The notes beneath the pieces are model-generated. The model did not search any database. It was not told where the DNA came from and worked only from the letters and a program-made list of their open reading frames with translations. 62,007 bases of DNA from NCBI RefSeq assembly GCF_013362815.1, contig NZ_JABFVK010000024.1:1-62007 (forward strand), given 5' to 3'. Position numbers and translations under genes: made by a program. Within the stretch, counting starts at the first letter, position 1, and each line of letters starts with the position of its first letter. Shown in pieces: positions 1-7,621 of the stretch. The stretch comes from Hamadaea sp. (GTDB taxonomy: Bacteria > Actinomycetota > Actinomycetes > Mycobacteriales > Micromonosporaceae).

Positions 1-60
1 ACTCGAACCCCGAACCCGCGGATTAAGAGTCCGCTGCTCTGCCAGTTGAGCTAGCGGCGC
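1..60 (-). tRNA. tRNA-Lys(CTT), 3' end cut by window edge
   Basis: Read on the minus strand the segment starts with acceptor arm GCGCCGC, then TA, D-stem GCTC and an anticodon stem GCGGA/TCCGC around the loop CTCTTAA, which places CTT at positions 34-36 (Lys, AAG codons). The T-arm GGTTCGAGT is reached before the window ends, so the 3' acceptor strand and CCA lie outside. The 5' end is set at position 60 by the seven-base acceptor strand. Confidence 0.93.
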
Positions 61-78
61 TCGTTGGCAACGGGAGAA

Positions 79-109
79 ACCTTAGCATGCGGTTCGGCGG
101 GATCTCCAA
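79..109 (-). promoter_or_regulatory. Candidate promoter of the tRNA-Lys gene
   Basis: On the minus strand TTGGAG (104-109) is followed after 19 bases by TAAGGT (79-84), which fits the actinobacterial TAnnnT -10 form. The -10 ends 18 bases before the tRNA 5' end. Spacing of 19 is slightly long, so this is a suggestion only. Confidence 0.35.
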
Positions 110-208
110 TCGGTATTGCTGCGGCGCGCAAATGTGAGCCAGGCTATGGTTCAGCCGGACAAACAGCCGCAAATCGACCCCGGGTCCGCCAGCGAGAACC
201 CCGACGGC

Positions 209-270
209 GTTGATCATGGAGTTTCCAGTGGCGACCCGGCGCGAAACCACGGTTGACTCCATGATCAACG
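209..270. repeat. GATC-capped inverted repeat, class C (locus 1)
   Basis: A perfect 15-base inverted repeat: arm CGTTGATCATGGAGT at 209-223 and its complement at 256-270, with a partly complementary interior. The right arm contains the TGA stop (265-267) of the MarR-GNAT gene. It could act as a terminator for that gene. The same outer word (GTTGATCATG) recurs at 21999 and 60189. Confidence 0.85.
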
Positions 271-1125
271 AAACAGGGGGAGGGAGAAGAAGCGCTGGCC
301 GTGGACGTCGTCGCCGTAGGGCGGGATCTCGGCGTACCCGAGGGCCTGATAAAGGGCGATCGCCTCGGGCAGGGCCTCGTGCGTACTGAGACGGAGTTCG
401 GTGAACCCGAGGTCGGCCGCCGACGATTCCAGGGAAGCCAGCAGACGTCGTCCGACGCCGAGACGCCGGGCGGAGGGACTGACCCACATGTGCTTGATCT
501 CGCCGACGCCCGGCGAAAGAACGCGAAGTCCGACGCAGCCAACCGGTGCGACGCCGTCCGACGCCACGAGGAAAAAGGCGAAGGCGGAGGCCGGCAGGAG
601 ATCGTCCGGCCCGTACCCCTCCGGGAAACGACGGGACAGCTCTTCGGCGTACTCGTGAAGGCATGAGCGAGCGACGGCGGATCCGGCGGCGACCGGCTGG
701 ACCTCGATGGCCGCGATCCGCAACAGGCGCTGGACCTCGTCCATGGCGTCGGCGAGGCGCCGGCGCTGGTCAGGGGTGAGCGGGTCGACGAGCGTGGCCA
801 CCGACTCGTCGGACCGGGTGTCGAGGTCGGACACCGCCGCGCGGCCCGCGGCCGTGAAGACCGCGATGCGCGCGCGGCCGTCCTCGGGGTGACGCTCGAG
901 GGTGATGAGGTCCTGGCGTTCGAGGGCGCGGAGCAGTCGGCTGAGGTAACCGGAGTCGAGGCCGAGGCGGGCGCGAACGGAACGGACGTCGGGATCGCGT
1001 GAGAGCTCGTAGAGCAGGCGGGCTTCGCCGAGCGAGCGTTGGCCCAGGTAGTGGTCGGTCAGCACGCCGATGCGCTGGGTGTAGTAGCGGTTGAACTCGC
1101 GAATGCGACCGGTGACCTGCTCCAT
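265..1125 (-). CDS. MarR-family regulator fused to GNAT acetyltransferase
   Basis: A 286-residue protein with two modules. Residues 1-140 form a MarR-type winged helix (ARARLGL-like recognition region around 50-68 and the basic wing HPEDGRARIAV at 79-89). Residues about 160-286 form a GNAT domain with the acetyl-CoA loop RRLGVGRRLL at 220-229 and the C-terminal YQALGY element. MarR-GNAT fusions are a known actinobacterial architecture; the acetylated substrate cannot be read from sequence. The ATG at 1123-1125 is close to a small palindrome (1137-1150). It is divergent from the MacA/LolD/FtsX-type operon, so it probably controls itself and perhaps that operon. The stop codon lies inside an inverted repeat. 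Confidence 0.9.
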   Translation of the reverse strand: MEQVTGRIREFNRYYTQRIGVLTDHYLGQRSLGEARLLYELSRDPDVRSVRARLGLDSGYLSRLLRALERQDLITLERHPEDGRARIAVFTAAGRAAVSDLDTRSDESVATLVDPLTPDQRRRLADAMDEVQRLLRIAAIEVQPVAAGSAVARSCLHEYAEELSRRFPEGYGPDDLLPASAFAFFLVASDGVAPVGCVGLRVLSPGVGEIKHMWVSPSARRLGVGRRLLASLESSAADLGFTELRLSTHEALPEAIALYQALGYAEIPPYGDDVHGQRFFSLPLFR

Positions 1126-1136
1126 GCAGAAAGTAT

Positions 1137-1150
1137 CTGACTAAAGTCAG
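1137..1150. promoter_or_regulatory. Probable MarR operator between divergent genes
   Basis: CTGAC-TAAA-GTCAG is a compact palindrome in the 70-base divergent gap, 12 bases upstream of the MarR-GNAT start and 46 upstream of the adaptor GTG. Size and position suit autoregulation by a MarR dimer. Not tested. Confidence 0.5.
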
Positions 1151-1195
1151 GTAATCTCAAGGCAACGCGGCAAGCCGGAAACGCGTCCATCGATT

Positions 1196-2179
1196 GTGCT
1201 GAAGCGAATCTTCACGGCGCTGGCCGTGCTCGCGGTGACGGCGGCGTGCTCCAACAGCCCTGAGCAGAGCGATACGCCTGGTCTGACCCCGCGTGGAACG
1301 ATCGTGACGACCGCGAAACCGACGCGGCAGGACCTGACGAATCGGGTGAGCCTCACCGGCAAGGTCACGGTCAACCCCGTGTTCGGGCTGGTCGCGCCGG
1401 TGACCGGGCAGGTCCGGTACGTGACGGTGACGACGCCGACGAGCACCCCGACGAAGCCGACCAAGGTCGCGACGGTGGTGGCGAAGGGCAAGTCGCACGT
1501 CGTGAACGTCCCGGCCGGGGCGATCTTCACCGGGCGGCTGGCCGACGACCGCTCCACCGTGCAGGCCGGGATGCCGATCGTCTCCGCCAAGCACGTCGGC
1601 TACGGGATCGTCGCCGACATCGACGGGGCTCAGGCATACAAGATCTCCGGGGCGCTGTCGACGGTCCGCGCGCAGATCACCAACGGTCCCGGCCCGTTCA
1701 CCTGCAACGTGCTCGGCACCATCGCCGCGCTGCCCGGCGGGGTCATCCCCGATCCGCCGGCCCAGCAGCCCGATCCGTCGGCCTCGCCGTCCGCGCCGCC
1801 GGTGGTCAAGGCGCCCCAGCAGAACACGACGCCGTCGGAACCGACCGGCATGCGCGTCGTCTGCATCGCGCCCGCCTCGGTCACCCTGATCAACGGCGCG
1901 GCCGTCACCATCGAGGTGGTCACCGAAAGCGCGACCAACGTCCTGGTCCTGCCGGTCGAGGCGGTCGCGGGTGGTCAGGGCAAAGGTCAAGTCGAAGTGG
2001 TACGCCCAGACGGCACCCACGAGACCCGGGAAGTAGTGCTGGGTCTCACGGATGGGAAGGTCATCCAGATCAAGTCGGGACTCACCGAGGCCGACACGGT
2101 CATGGTCCCGGGGCCGGACCTCCCGCCTGCGCAGACCACCGGCGAGCAGGGCGGACCCGGCGTCGTGGTGACGAAGTGA
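1196..2179 (+). CDS. Lipoprotein adaptor of an ABC exporter (MacA/HlyD-like)
   Basis: A 327-residue exported lipoprotein. The N-terminus has a short basic segment, a hydrophobic stretch and the lipobox VTAAC (Cys at residue 18). The body resembles peptidoglycan-binding/membrane-fusion adaptors: an early segment TRQDLTNRVSLTGKV, a Pro-rich spacer near 180-205, and a late barrel-like part (VLVLPVEAVAGGQGKGQVEVVRPDG... REVVLGLTDGKVIQIKSGL) typical of HlyD/MacA C-terminal domains. Start is GTG at 1196. The stop overlaps the next gene's GTG (GTGA), so the three genes are translationally coupled. Role inferred: extracytoplasmic partner of the LolD/FtsX-type ABC complex. Substrate unknown (peptide, antibiotic or lipid). 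Confidence 0.85.
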   Translation: MLKRIFTALAVLAVTAACSNSPEQSDTPGLTPRGTIVTTAKPTRQDLTNRVSLTGKVTVNPVFGLVAPVTGQVRYVTVTTPTSTPTKPTKVATVVAKGKSHVVNVPAGAIFTGRLADDRSTVQAGMPIVSAKHVGYGIVADIDGAQAYKISGALSTVRAQITNGPGPFTCNVLGTIAALPGGVIPDPPAQQPDPSASPSAPPVVKAPQQNTTPSEPTGMRVVCIAPASVTLINGAAVTIEVVTESATNVLVLPVEAVAGGQGKGQVEVVRPDGTHETREVVLGLTDGKVIQIKSGLTEADTVMVPGPDLPPAQTTGEQGGPGVVVTK

Positions 2180-2874
2180 CCGCATTGATCGAGCTGTCCG
2201 GCGTAACCAAGACGCTCAAGGGACAGCAGGAGCCACGCACCATCCTGTCCGGAGTGGACTTAAGCGTTCACGCCGGTGAAAGTGTGGCGGTGCTCGGCCG
2301 GTCCGGTTCGGGTAAGAGCACTCTGCTGAGCCTGATCGGCCTGTTCGACCGGCCCGACGGCGGGCAGTACCTGTTGAACGGCAAGGACATCACCAAGCTG
2401 CGGGAACGCAGAGCGGCCGCGCTGCGTAGCGCCGAGTTCGGCTTCGTGTTCCAGCGGTTCTTCCTGCTCAAGCACCTGACCGCCGCGCAGAACGTGGCGA
2501 TGGCGCTGGTCAACGGACAGGGCTGGCTGCCTCGGCGGCACCGTAAGGCGCGGGTGATGGCGGCGCTGGAACAGGTCGGCATCGCCCATCTGGCCAAGCA
2601 CCGGCCGGCTCGGCTGTCGGGCGGTGAGCAGCAGCGAGTGGCGGTCGCCCGGGCGTTGGTCCGGCAGCCGAAGGTGCTCCTGGCCGACGAGCCGACCGGC
2701 GCCCTCGACACCGAGACCGGCAACCTCGTCATCGAGGTGCTCCACGCGACCACGGAGATGGGCTGCGGCCTGGTGCTCGTGACGCACGACTGGGATCACG
2801 CCAGGCGCATGGGCCGCGTGGTACGCCTTTCCGACGGCGTACTGCATCCCGAGGATGTGGAGGTCGGAGTATGA
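2176..2874 (+). CDS. ABC transporter ATPase, MacB/LolD type
   Basis: A 232-residue nucleotide-binding subunit. Walker A GRSGSGKST is at residues 41-49, Q-loop FVFQRFF near 90-96, signature LSGGEQQRV at 147-155, Walker B VLLADEP at 167-173 and the H-loop LVTHDW near 202. The insert and length match the LolD/FtsE/MacB class, which drives FtsX-like permeases in mechanotransmission exporters rather than solute import. GTG start overlaps the adaptor stop; its own stop overlaps the permease ATG (ATGA). Confidence 0.95.
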   Translation: MTALIELSGVTKTLKGQQEPRTILSGVDLSVHAGESVAVLGRSGSGKSTLLSLIGLFDRPDGGQYLLNGKDITKLRERRAAALRSAEFGFVFQRFFLLKHLTAAQNVAMALVNGQGWLPRRHRKARVMAALEQVGIAHLAKHRPARLSGGEQQRVAVARALVRQPKVLLADEPTGALDTETGNLVIEVLHATTEMGCGLVLVTHDWDHARRMGRVVRLSDGVLHPEDVEVGV

Positions 2875-4190
2875 GGCGGTTCTCCGGGCGGCTGCGGTCC
2901 GCTCTGATCATCGGCATCCAGGGCATCCGCGCCCGCAAGACGCGTACGCTGCTGTCGATCGTCAGCCTGTTCCTCGGCGTGCTCGCCGTCGTCGTCGTGC
3001 AGGCGGGGGCGGAAGCGGCGAACAAGGCGGCCCTGGCCAACATCGAGTTGATGATGGGCAAGGACGGCACCGTTCAGATGTGGGTGCCGGACGAGAAGCA
3101 CGCGCTCTCGCTCACCCTCGACACGTTGAAGGGGCGTACGGACGCCGTCGGCACCCTCGGCACGAGCGCCACCATCGGCGAACCCGGCGTCAACCCGGTC
3201 AACCCCGGGGGCGGGCCGTTCGATCAGCCCGGCGAGTACGGGCCGATGGGCGGTGGCCAGTTCTATTGCGACACCCGGGGCTACTGCAAGGAGGTGCCCC
3301 AGCAGCAGCAGGCGGAACAGCCACCGGTCGGCGCGGCGATCGAACTCGGGTTGACCGGGTTCACCGGCGACATCCGGCCGTTCCGCCCGTACAAGCTGAC
3401 CTCGGGGAAGTGGCTCGATTTCAGCGGCCCGCCGTCGCTGGCCCCGCGCATCGTCGTCAACAAGGTCGCCGCGAAGGGATTCGCCCGCTACCAGATTCCG
3501 GCCGAGATGCGGATCAGAGGCGCCATCGCGAACCCGACTCCGCACATCATCGGCGTCGTCGACGACGGTCAGGACCGGCCGATGGCATACGTGCGGGCGG
3601 ACGAGCTGACGAACTGGGTTCCGACCACCACCGCGGGCACCTTCGGCGGGATGGAGATCCTGCGTACGCAGGAAGCCACCGATGTCGAGCAGATCCTCAA
3701 GCGGCGGCTGCTGGCCGACGGCCTCACGAACGACCAGTTCAGCTCGATGGTGATCCAGTCGAAGAAGGAGATCGAAGGGCAGCTGGCCATGTTCCGGCTG
3801 ATCTTCCTCGGCATCGCCGGGCTGGTGCTGCTCATCGGCGTCGCCGGCATCCTCAACGTCGGCCTGGCCACGGTCGGCGAACGGGTCGAGGAGTTCGCGC
3901 TCCGCCGAGCCGTCGGTACGCCCAGATCCCTGCTGGCCGGCATCGTGCTCGCGGAAACGCTGCTGACCGGGCTGTTCACCGCGGCCGCTGCGATCGGCGT
4001 CGCCTCTCTCTGTCTGAAAATCGTCAGCCGTGTCCTGGCCGGGCGGGCGGCGTTCCTGGCCGACATGGAATTCCCGTGGCAGGCCGGGGTCGCCGGAATC
4101 CTCGCCGGGCTGATCGCCGGGCTGCTGGGCGGGCTGATCCCCGCCATCCGGGCGGCCCGCATTCCGATCGCGACGGTCATGCGCGCCTGA
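2871..4190 (+). CDS. ABC permease, FtsX-like (MacB-type core)
   Basis: A 439-residue permease with one N-terminal membrane helix (residues about 25-45), a large extracytoplasmic domain (about 46-300) and three C-terminal helices, the MacB/FtsX pattern. The FtsX motif region FALRRAVGTPRSLL is near residue 343-356. It forms the transmembrane half of the exporter encoded with the adaptor and ATPase just upstream; overlapping ATGA junction shows one transcript. The extracytoplasmic part has a low-complexity insert rich in Pro, Gly and Gln (about 105-150). A GATC-capped inverted repeat (4227-4278) follows and may terminate the operon. Confidence 0.92.
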   Translation: MRRFSGRLRSALIIGIQGIRARKTRTLLSIVSLFLGVLAVVVVQAGAEAANKAALANIELMMGKDGTVQMWVPDEKHALSLTLDTLKGRTDAVGTLGTSATIGEPGVNPVNPGGGPFDQPGEYGPMGGGQFYCDTRGYCKEVPQQQQAEQPPVGAAIELGLTGFTGDIRPFRPYKLTSGKWLDFSGPPSLAPRIVVNKVAAKGFARYQIPAEMRIRGAIANPTPHIIGVVDDGQDRPMAYVRADELTNWVPTTTAGTFGGMEILRTQEATDVEQILKRRLLADGLTNDQFSSMVIQSKKEIEGQLAMFRLIFLGIAGLVLLIGVAGILNVGLATVGERVEEFALRRAVGTPRSLLAGIVLAETLLTGLFTAAAAIGVASLCLKIVSRVLAGRAAFLADMEFPWQAGVAGILAGLIAGLLGGLIPAIRAARIPIATVMRA

Positions 4191-4226
4191 CTCTCTTCCG
4201 CGCTTCGACCGCGCTTCTGACCGCCG

Positions 4227-4278
4227 GATCACGGTTATGCATGCTTCCTCGCGCTGGGAAGCATGCGTAACCGTGATC
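4227..4278. repeat. GATC-capped inverted repeat, class A (locus 2)
   Basis: Arms 4227-4248 and 4257-4278, 22 bases with a single T/C mismatch that would still be a G-U pair in RNA; loop of 8. The arm begins GATCACGGTTATGCATGC, nearly the same as the arms at 10374 and related to those at 31514 and 51459. It lies between the end of the ABC operon and the next gene in the same direction, a terminator-like position, but has no T-tract. Confidence 0.9.
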
Positions 4279-4354
4279 TGCTTGCTTCAGAGCGGGCCAC
4301 GGGGATGGGCGCCCACCTCTACCATCGGGGATCTCTGCTGGAGAAAGGACACTG

Positions 4355-5887
4355 GTGACAGACCCCGAAGTGGTCACGCCGGAACAACCCACTCTCGCGC
4401 CGGTATCGGTTCGGCGCAGCCGCGGCCCGCTGCTGCTCGTCGGCAGTCTGGTGCTCGCTCTCCTCCTCGGCGTCGGCGGCTGGGCCGGCCTGTCGCTGAT
4501 GGCCGGGACCGGCCCGCAGGCCGCCGAGATCACCCCGGGCAACGTCGTCGCGTTCGCCGCGGTCGACCTCACTCCAGGGCTCGGCCAACAGCGCAAACTC
4601 GCGAACCTACTCGCCAAGTTCCCCAAGGCGTTCGACGACGGCGACGTCCGAGTGGACGACAAGGACCTCACCGCCGACGTCACCCCGTGGCTGGGCGGCC
4701 GGTTCGGTGCGGCGATGTGGATGCACAACAGTCAGGCGTACACCCTGTTCGTGGCGGCCAGCCGCGACGACCGCAAGGCCCGCGAGGGTCTCGAACGCCT
4801 CCGAGGTCGCGAAGGCTCCGGCAAGTTCGGGTTCGTCGTCGGCGACGGCTACGTCGTGGCAGCAAGGGGTACGCGCGACGCCCAGGCCGCCGCCGAAGCC
4901 GCGCACGCGGAGGCCCAGGCCACGCCGCTCGCCGGAGTGGCGGCGTACGCCGACGCCGTGAAGTGGCTGCCCGAAGAGCACTTCGCGCACGCGTACGCCG
5001 ATCTCGCCGGGCTGAACCAGGCGATGACGACGATGATCATGTCGGATCTCGGGGACCTCGGCGAATCCGAGGAGGCGATTCCCGAGGACGCGATCACGGA
5101 GGTCACCTCCTCCGGTTTCTTCACCGGCGTACCGGGGTTGACGGGGAAGCAGAAAGGCACGCTGATCGTCGGCGCGAACGCGGTCGACGGCGGCGTGGAG
5201 GTCCACTACCGGACGTTCGGCGCGGCCGGGACGGAGTCGGTTGCTCCGACCGCTGACCTGATCGCCGCCGTCGGTGACCTCTCCGCCGACTCGGCCGTCG
5301 CGGGTTCCGTCGCGATCGCGAAGGCTCCGGCGGAACTCGAAGGCATGTTCGGAGCGCCGATGCTCGACCCCGAGGATTTCGACCCGGAGGACTTCGAAGG
5401 CCTCACCCCCGAGGACATCGCGGCGATCAAAGCCGAGATGGCCAAGGGACCCGACTTCGCCAAAGCGTTCAAGGCGCTGGACTCGTCGCTGCTCACCTTC
5501 GCGATGACCGGTATGCAGAATGAGATGCCCGTATTGTTCGCCACCCTGCAGACCAAGGACGCGACAGCGGCCGGCGATGTGGCGGCAGCGGCGAAGGCGA
5601 CGGAGATCCCGCTGAAGGTGACCGTCAGCGGCAACACCGTCCGGATCGTCTCGGACGGCTACACCGCATCGGCGAAGCTGTCCGGCTCGCCGCTGTTCAC
5701 CAAGGCGATCGAGGGCCTGCCCAGCCACCCGGACTCGCTGGTCTACGTCGACCTGACCAAGTTCCTCAGCCAGACCGGGGCCGACGCGCGTACGCGGGAG
5801 ATGGCCGCCCCGATCAAGGCGATCGCTGCAGCGTCCACCCCGCTCGGTGCGGACAGCGAAGGCACGATCCGCCTCGTCATCGAGTGA
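4355..5887 (+). CDS. DUF3352-type single-pass membrane protein
   Basis: A 510-residue protein with a cytoplasmic N-terminus of about 25 residues, one membrane helix (GPLLLVGSLVLALLLGVGGW, about 24-43) and a large extracellular domain. Features match DUF3352 proteins of actinomycetes: the post-membrane VVAFAAVDLTPGLGQQRKLANLL segment, a WLGGRFGAAMW motif (about 111-121) and repeated alanine-rich helical parts. An acidic run around residues 330-355 (DPEDFDPEDFEGLTPEDI) is unusual. Function of the family is unknown. GTG start at 4355 follows the ribosome-binding site GAGAAAGGAC. It is monocistronic, between an inverted repeat and a convergent MFS gene. Confidence 0.88.
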   Translation: MTDPEVVTPEQPTLAPVSVRRSRGPLLLVGSLVLALLLGVGGWAGLSLMAGTGPQAAEITPGNVVAFAAVDLTPGLGQQRKLANLLAKFPKAFDDGDVRVDDKDLTADVTPWLGGRFGAAMWMHNSQAYTLFVAASRDDRKAREGLERLRGREGSGKFGFVVGDGYVVAARGTRDAQAAAEAAHAEAQATPLAGVAAYADAVKWLPEEHFAHAYADLAGLNQAMTTMIMSDLGDLGESEEAIPEDAITEVTSSGFFTGVPGLTGKQKGTLIVGANAVDGGVEVHYRTFGAAGTESVAPTADLIAAVGDLSADSAVAGSVAIAKAPAELEGMFGAPMLDPEDFDPEDFEGLTPEDIAAIKAEMAKGPDFAKAFKALDSSLLTFAMTGMQNEMPVLFATLQTKDATAAGDVAAAAKATEIPLKVTVSGNTVRIVSDGYTASAKLSGSPLFTKAIEGLPSHPDSLVYVDLTKFLSQTGADARTREMAAPIKAIAAASTPLGADSEGTIRLVIE

Positions 5888-5939
5888 CCGTGGCGGTGGG
5901 CGGGCATGTCCGGCCCGCCCACCGCATTCGGCGCCTTCG

Positions 5940-7178
5940 TCAGGTGGCTTCGGCCAACTCGCGGCGCTGGCCGACGCTGTGCGCGATCGCGAGCGTCACC
6001 GCGACGGCGACTCCGAAGCCGATCGTGAGGATCGCCGAGACGAGCAGGGTTTGGCGGCCGCCGACGGCGGTGACCAGTGGGCCGCCCAGCAGCACGCCGA
6101 GGGCGGTGGACGGGATGGTCAGGGCGCTGCGCGCCGCCAGTACCCGGCTCAGCGCCGACGGCGGGCTCAGGCGCTGGAACAACGCCGTGCAGATCGCGGT
6201 GAACGGGCCGTAGATCAGCCCGCCGATCGCCATTCCGATGAGGCCGGGCGTCACGCTGTCGGTGAGGCCGAGCGGCAGCAGCGCCAGTCCCCAGCCGACG
6301 ATGATGCTGATCACGACCAACCACAGTGGATGGTTACGCAGGAAGCCGGCCGCCAGCCCGCCGACGGTGCAGCCGACGCCGAAGACCGTCCAGTACAGGC
6401 CGAGCAGGCTCGCCGGCGCGTGCGCCTCCGTCGCGATGTGGATCGGCAAGGCTACCTCTACGGGGCCGTAGAGGAAGAAGAAGACGCAGGTCACCGCCAG
6501 TAGACCGAGCAGTTTCGGCTGGCTGCGCAGCGTACGCCAACCGCCCGGTTCGGCGCCGGCAGCGCGGGAGGCGGCGGGGGCGGTCGAAGAGGGCGCAAGC
6601 GTCCAGGAGACCGCGGCCAGCACGGCGAAGCTGACCGCGTCGGCGGCGATCACCCAACCGGGGCTGACCGCCGCGAGCAGCAGTCCGCCGAGCGCCGGGC
6701 CGACGAGGACTGCGGCCTGGGTGAAGGTCGACACGAGTGCGTTGCCGGTGACCTGATCCTCTTCCGGAAGCACCTCGGCGACCATCGTGTACGCGCCGGC
6801 GTTGCCCCAGGCGTGCAGCAGCGACGACACCGCGAGCAGGACGACGTAGAGGGCGGGTCCGAGCACTCCGGCGACGGCGAGCACCGCGATCGTGCCCAGG
6901 ACCACCGCCCGCAACGAGGCGTCGACCGCCACGAGGCGTACGCCGCTGAACCGGCGCACGAACCGGGCGAGCAGGGCGGCGCCGAGGGTCGCCGGCAGGG
7001 CGTACGCCGCGACGGCGAGCCCGGTCCAGACGCCCGCCTGGCCGGCCGGGGCGATCTGCACCGCCAGCCAGGCCACGGCGACCATGCTCATCCCGTCGCC
7101 GAGCGCCGAGACCAGCATTCCCGGAAGAATCCGGCGCAACGCCGGCTGCCGGAGGACCCGGCCGTACGACCCGTTCAT
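5940..7178 (-). CDS. Major facilitator superfamily transporter
   Basis: A 412-residue polytopic protein with about twelve hydrophobic segments, the layout of MFS drug exporters of the MefA/EntS-like group (opening RILPGMLVSALGDGMSMVAVAWLAVQ; loop-2/3 basic region RFVRRFSGVR). The ATG at 7176-7178 (MNGSYGRVLRQ) is preferred over an upstream extension because it sits one base from the stop of the VOC gene, implying coupled translation. The pairing of a VOC-fold protein with an MFS pump is common for detoxification, but the substrate is not visible. It converges on the DUF3352 gene with a 52-base gap. Confidence 0.9.
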   Translation of the reverse strand: MNGSYGRVLRQPALRRILPGMLVSALGDGMSMVAVAWLAVQIAPAGQAGVWTGLAVAAYALPATLGAALLARFVRRFSGVRLVAVDASLRAVVLGTIAVLAVAGVLGPALYVVLLAVSSLLHAWGNAGAYTMVAEVLPEEDQVTGNALVSTFTQAAVLVGPALGGLLLAAVSPGWVIAADAVSFAVLAAVSWTLAPSSTAPAASRAAGAEPGGWRTLRSQPKLLGLLAVTCVFFFLYGPVEVALPIHIATEAHAPASLLGLYWTVFGVGCTVGGLAAGFLRNHPLWLVVISIIVGWGLALLPLGLTDSVTPGLIGMAIGGLIYGPFTAICTALFQRLSPPSALSRVLAARSALTIPSTALGVLLGGPLVTAVGGRQTLLVSAILTIGFGVAVAVTLAIAHSVGQRRELAEAT

Positions 7179-7179
7179 G

Positions 7180-7527
7180 TCAGCGATCCTGCAACAAGCC
7201 GAGGACATTGCCGTCGGGGTCGGTGACGGTCGCCACAACGCGGCCACCGCCGACTTCGCGTACGGGGTCCTGCACGGTGCCGCCCGCTGCCACGATCTCG
7301 GCGATTTTCGCCTCGATATCCGTCACCTCCCAGTACGTCACCGGGGATGTCATGCCCTGCGGTCCGCCACCCAGCACCAGCCCCACCTGCAGGCCGTCCA
7401 TGTCGAAGCCGACATAGTAGGAGGAATCACTCTGCGGCTGCCGGCCCAGCAGCGCGGCGTACACGTGCTTGGCCTTGGTCAGGTCGGAGACGGGGTGAAG
7501 CACGGTCTTGATGCCCTTGGTCGTCAT
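7180..7527 (-). CDS. VOC-family (glyoxalase/bleomycin resistance-like) protein
   Basis: A 115-residue single VOC unit: KTVLHPVSDLTKAKHVYAALLG at the start, a central YYVGFDMDGLQVGLV strand, and the C-terminal VATVTDPDGNVLGLLQ typical of these folds. Enzymatic versus binding role is unknown. The ATG at 7525-7527 is preceded by GAAAGAC. It is the first gene of a two-gene unit with the MFS transporter (1-base gap) and is divergent from the LuxR/ATPase regulator at 7622, which may control it. Confidence 0.88.
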   Translation of the reverse strand: MTTKGIKTVLHPVSDLTKAKHVYAALLGRQPQSDSSYYVGFDMDGLQVGLVLGGGPQGMTSPVTYWEVTDIEAKIAEIVAAGGTVQDPVREVGGGRVVATVTDPDGNVLGLLQDR

Positions 7528-7621
7528 GTCTTTCAGCCTCGACCACCGCGCTGCCGCGCACATCCGTGGCGACCACGGGGAGCACCACGTATTCCGCGGA
7601 GCGTGAGGCACAATTGGCCGC

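Noticed and set aside
2796-4232. Long minus-strand frame opposite the FtsX-like permease gene
   Set aside because: Composition is Asp/Arg/Gly-rich shadow translation; the plus strand encodes an evident membrane protein with overlap-coupled start.
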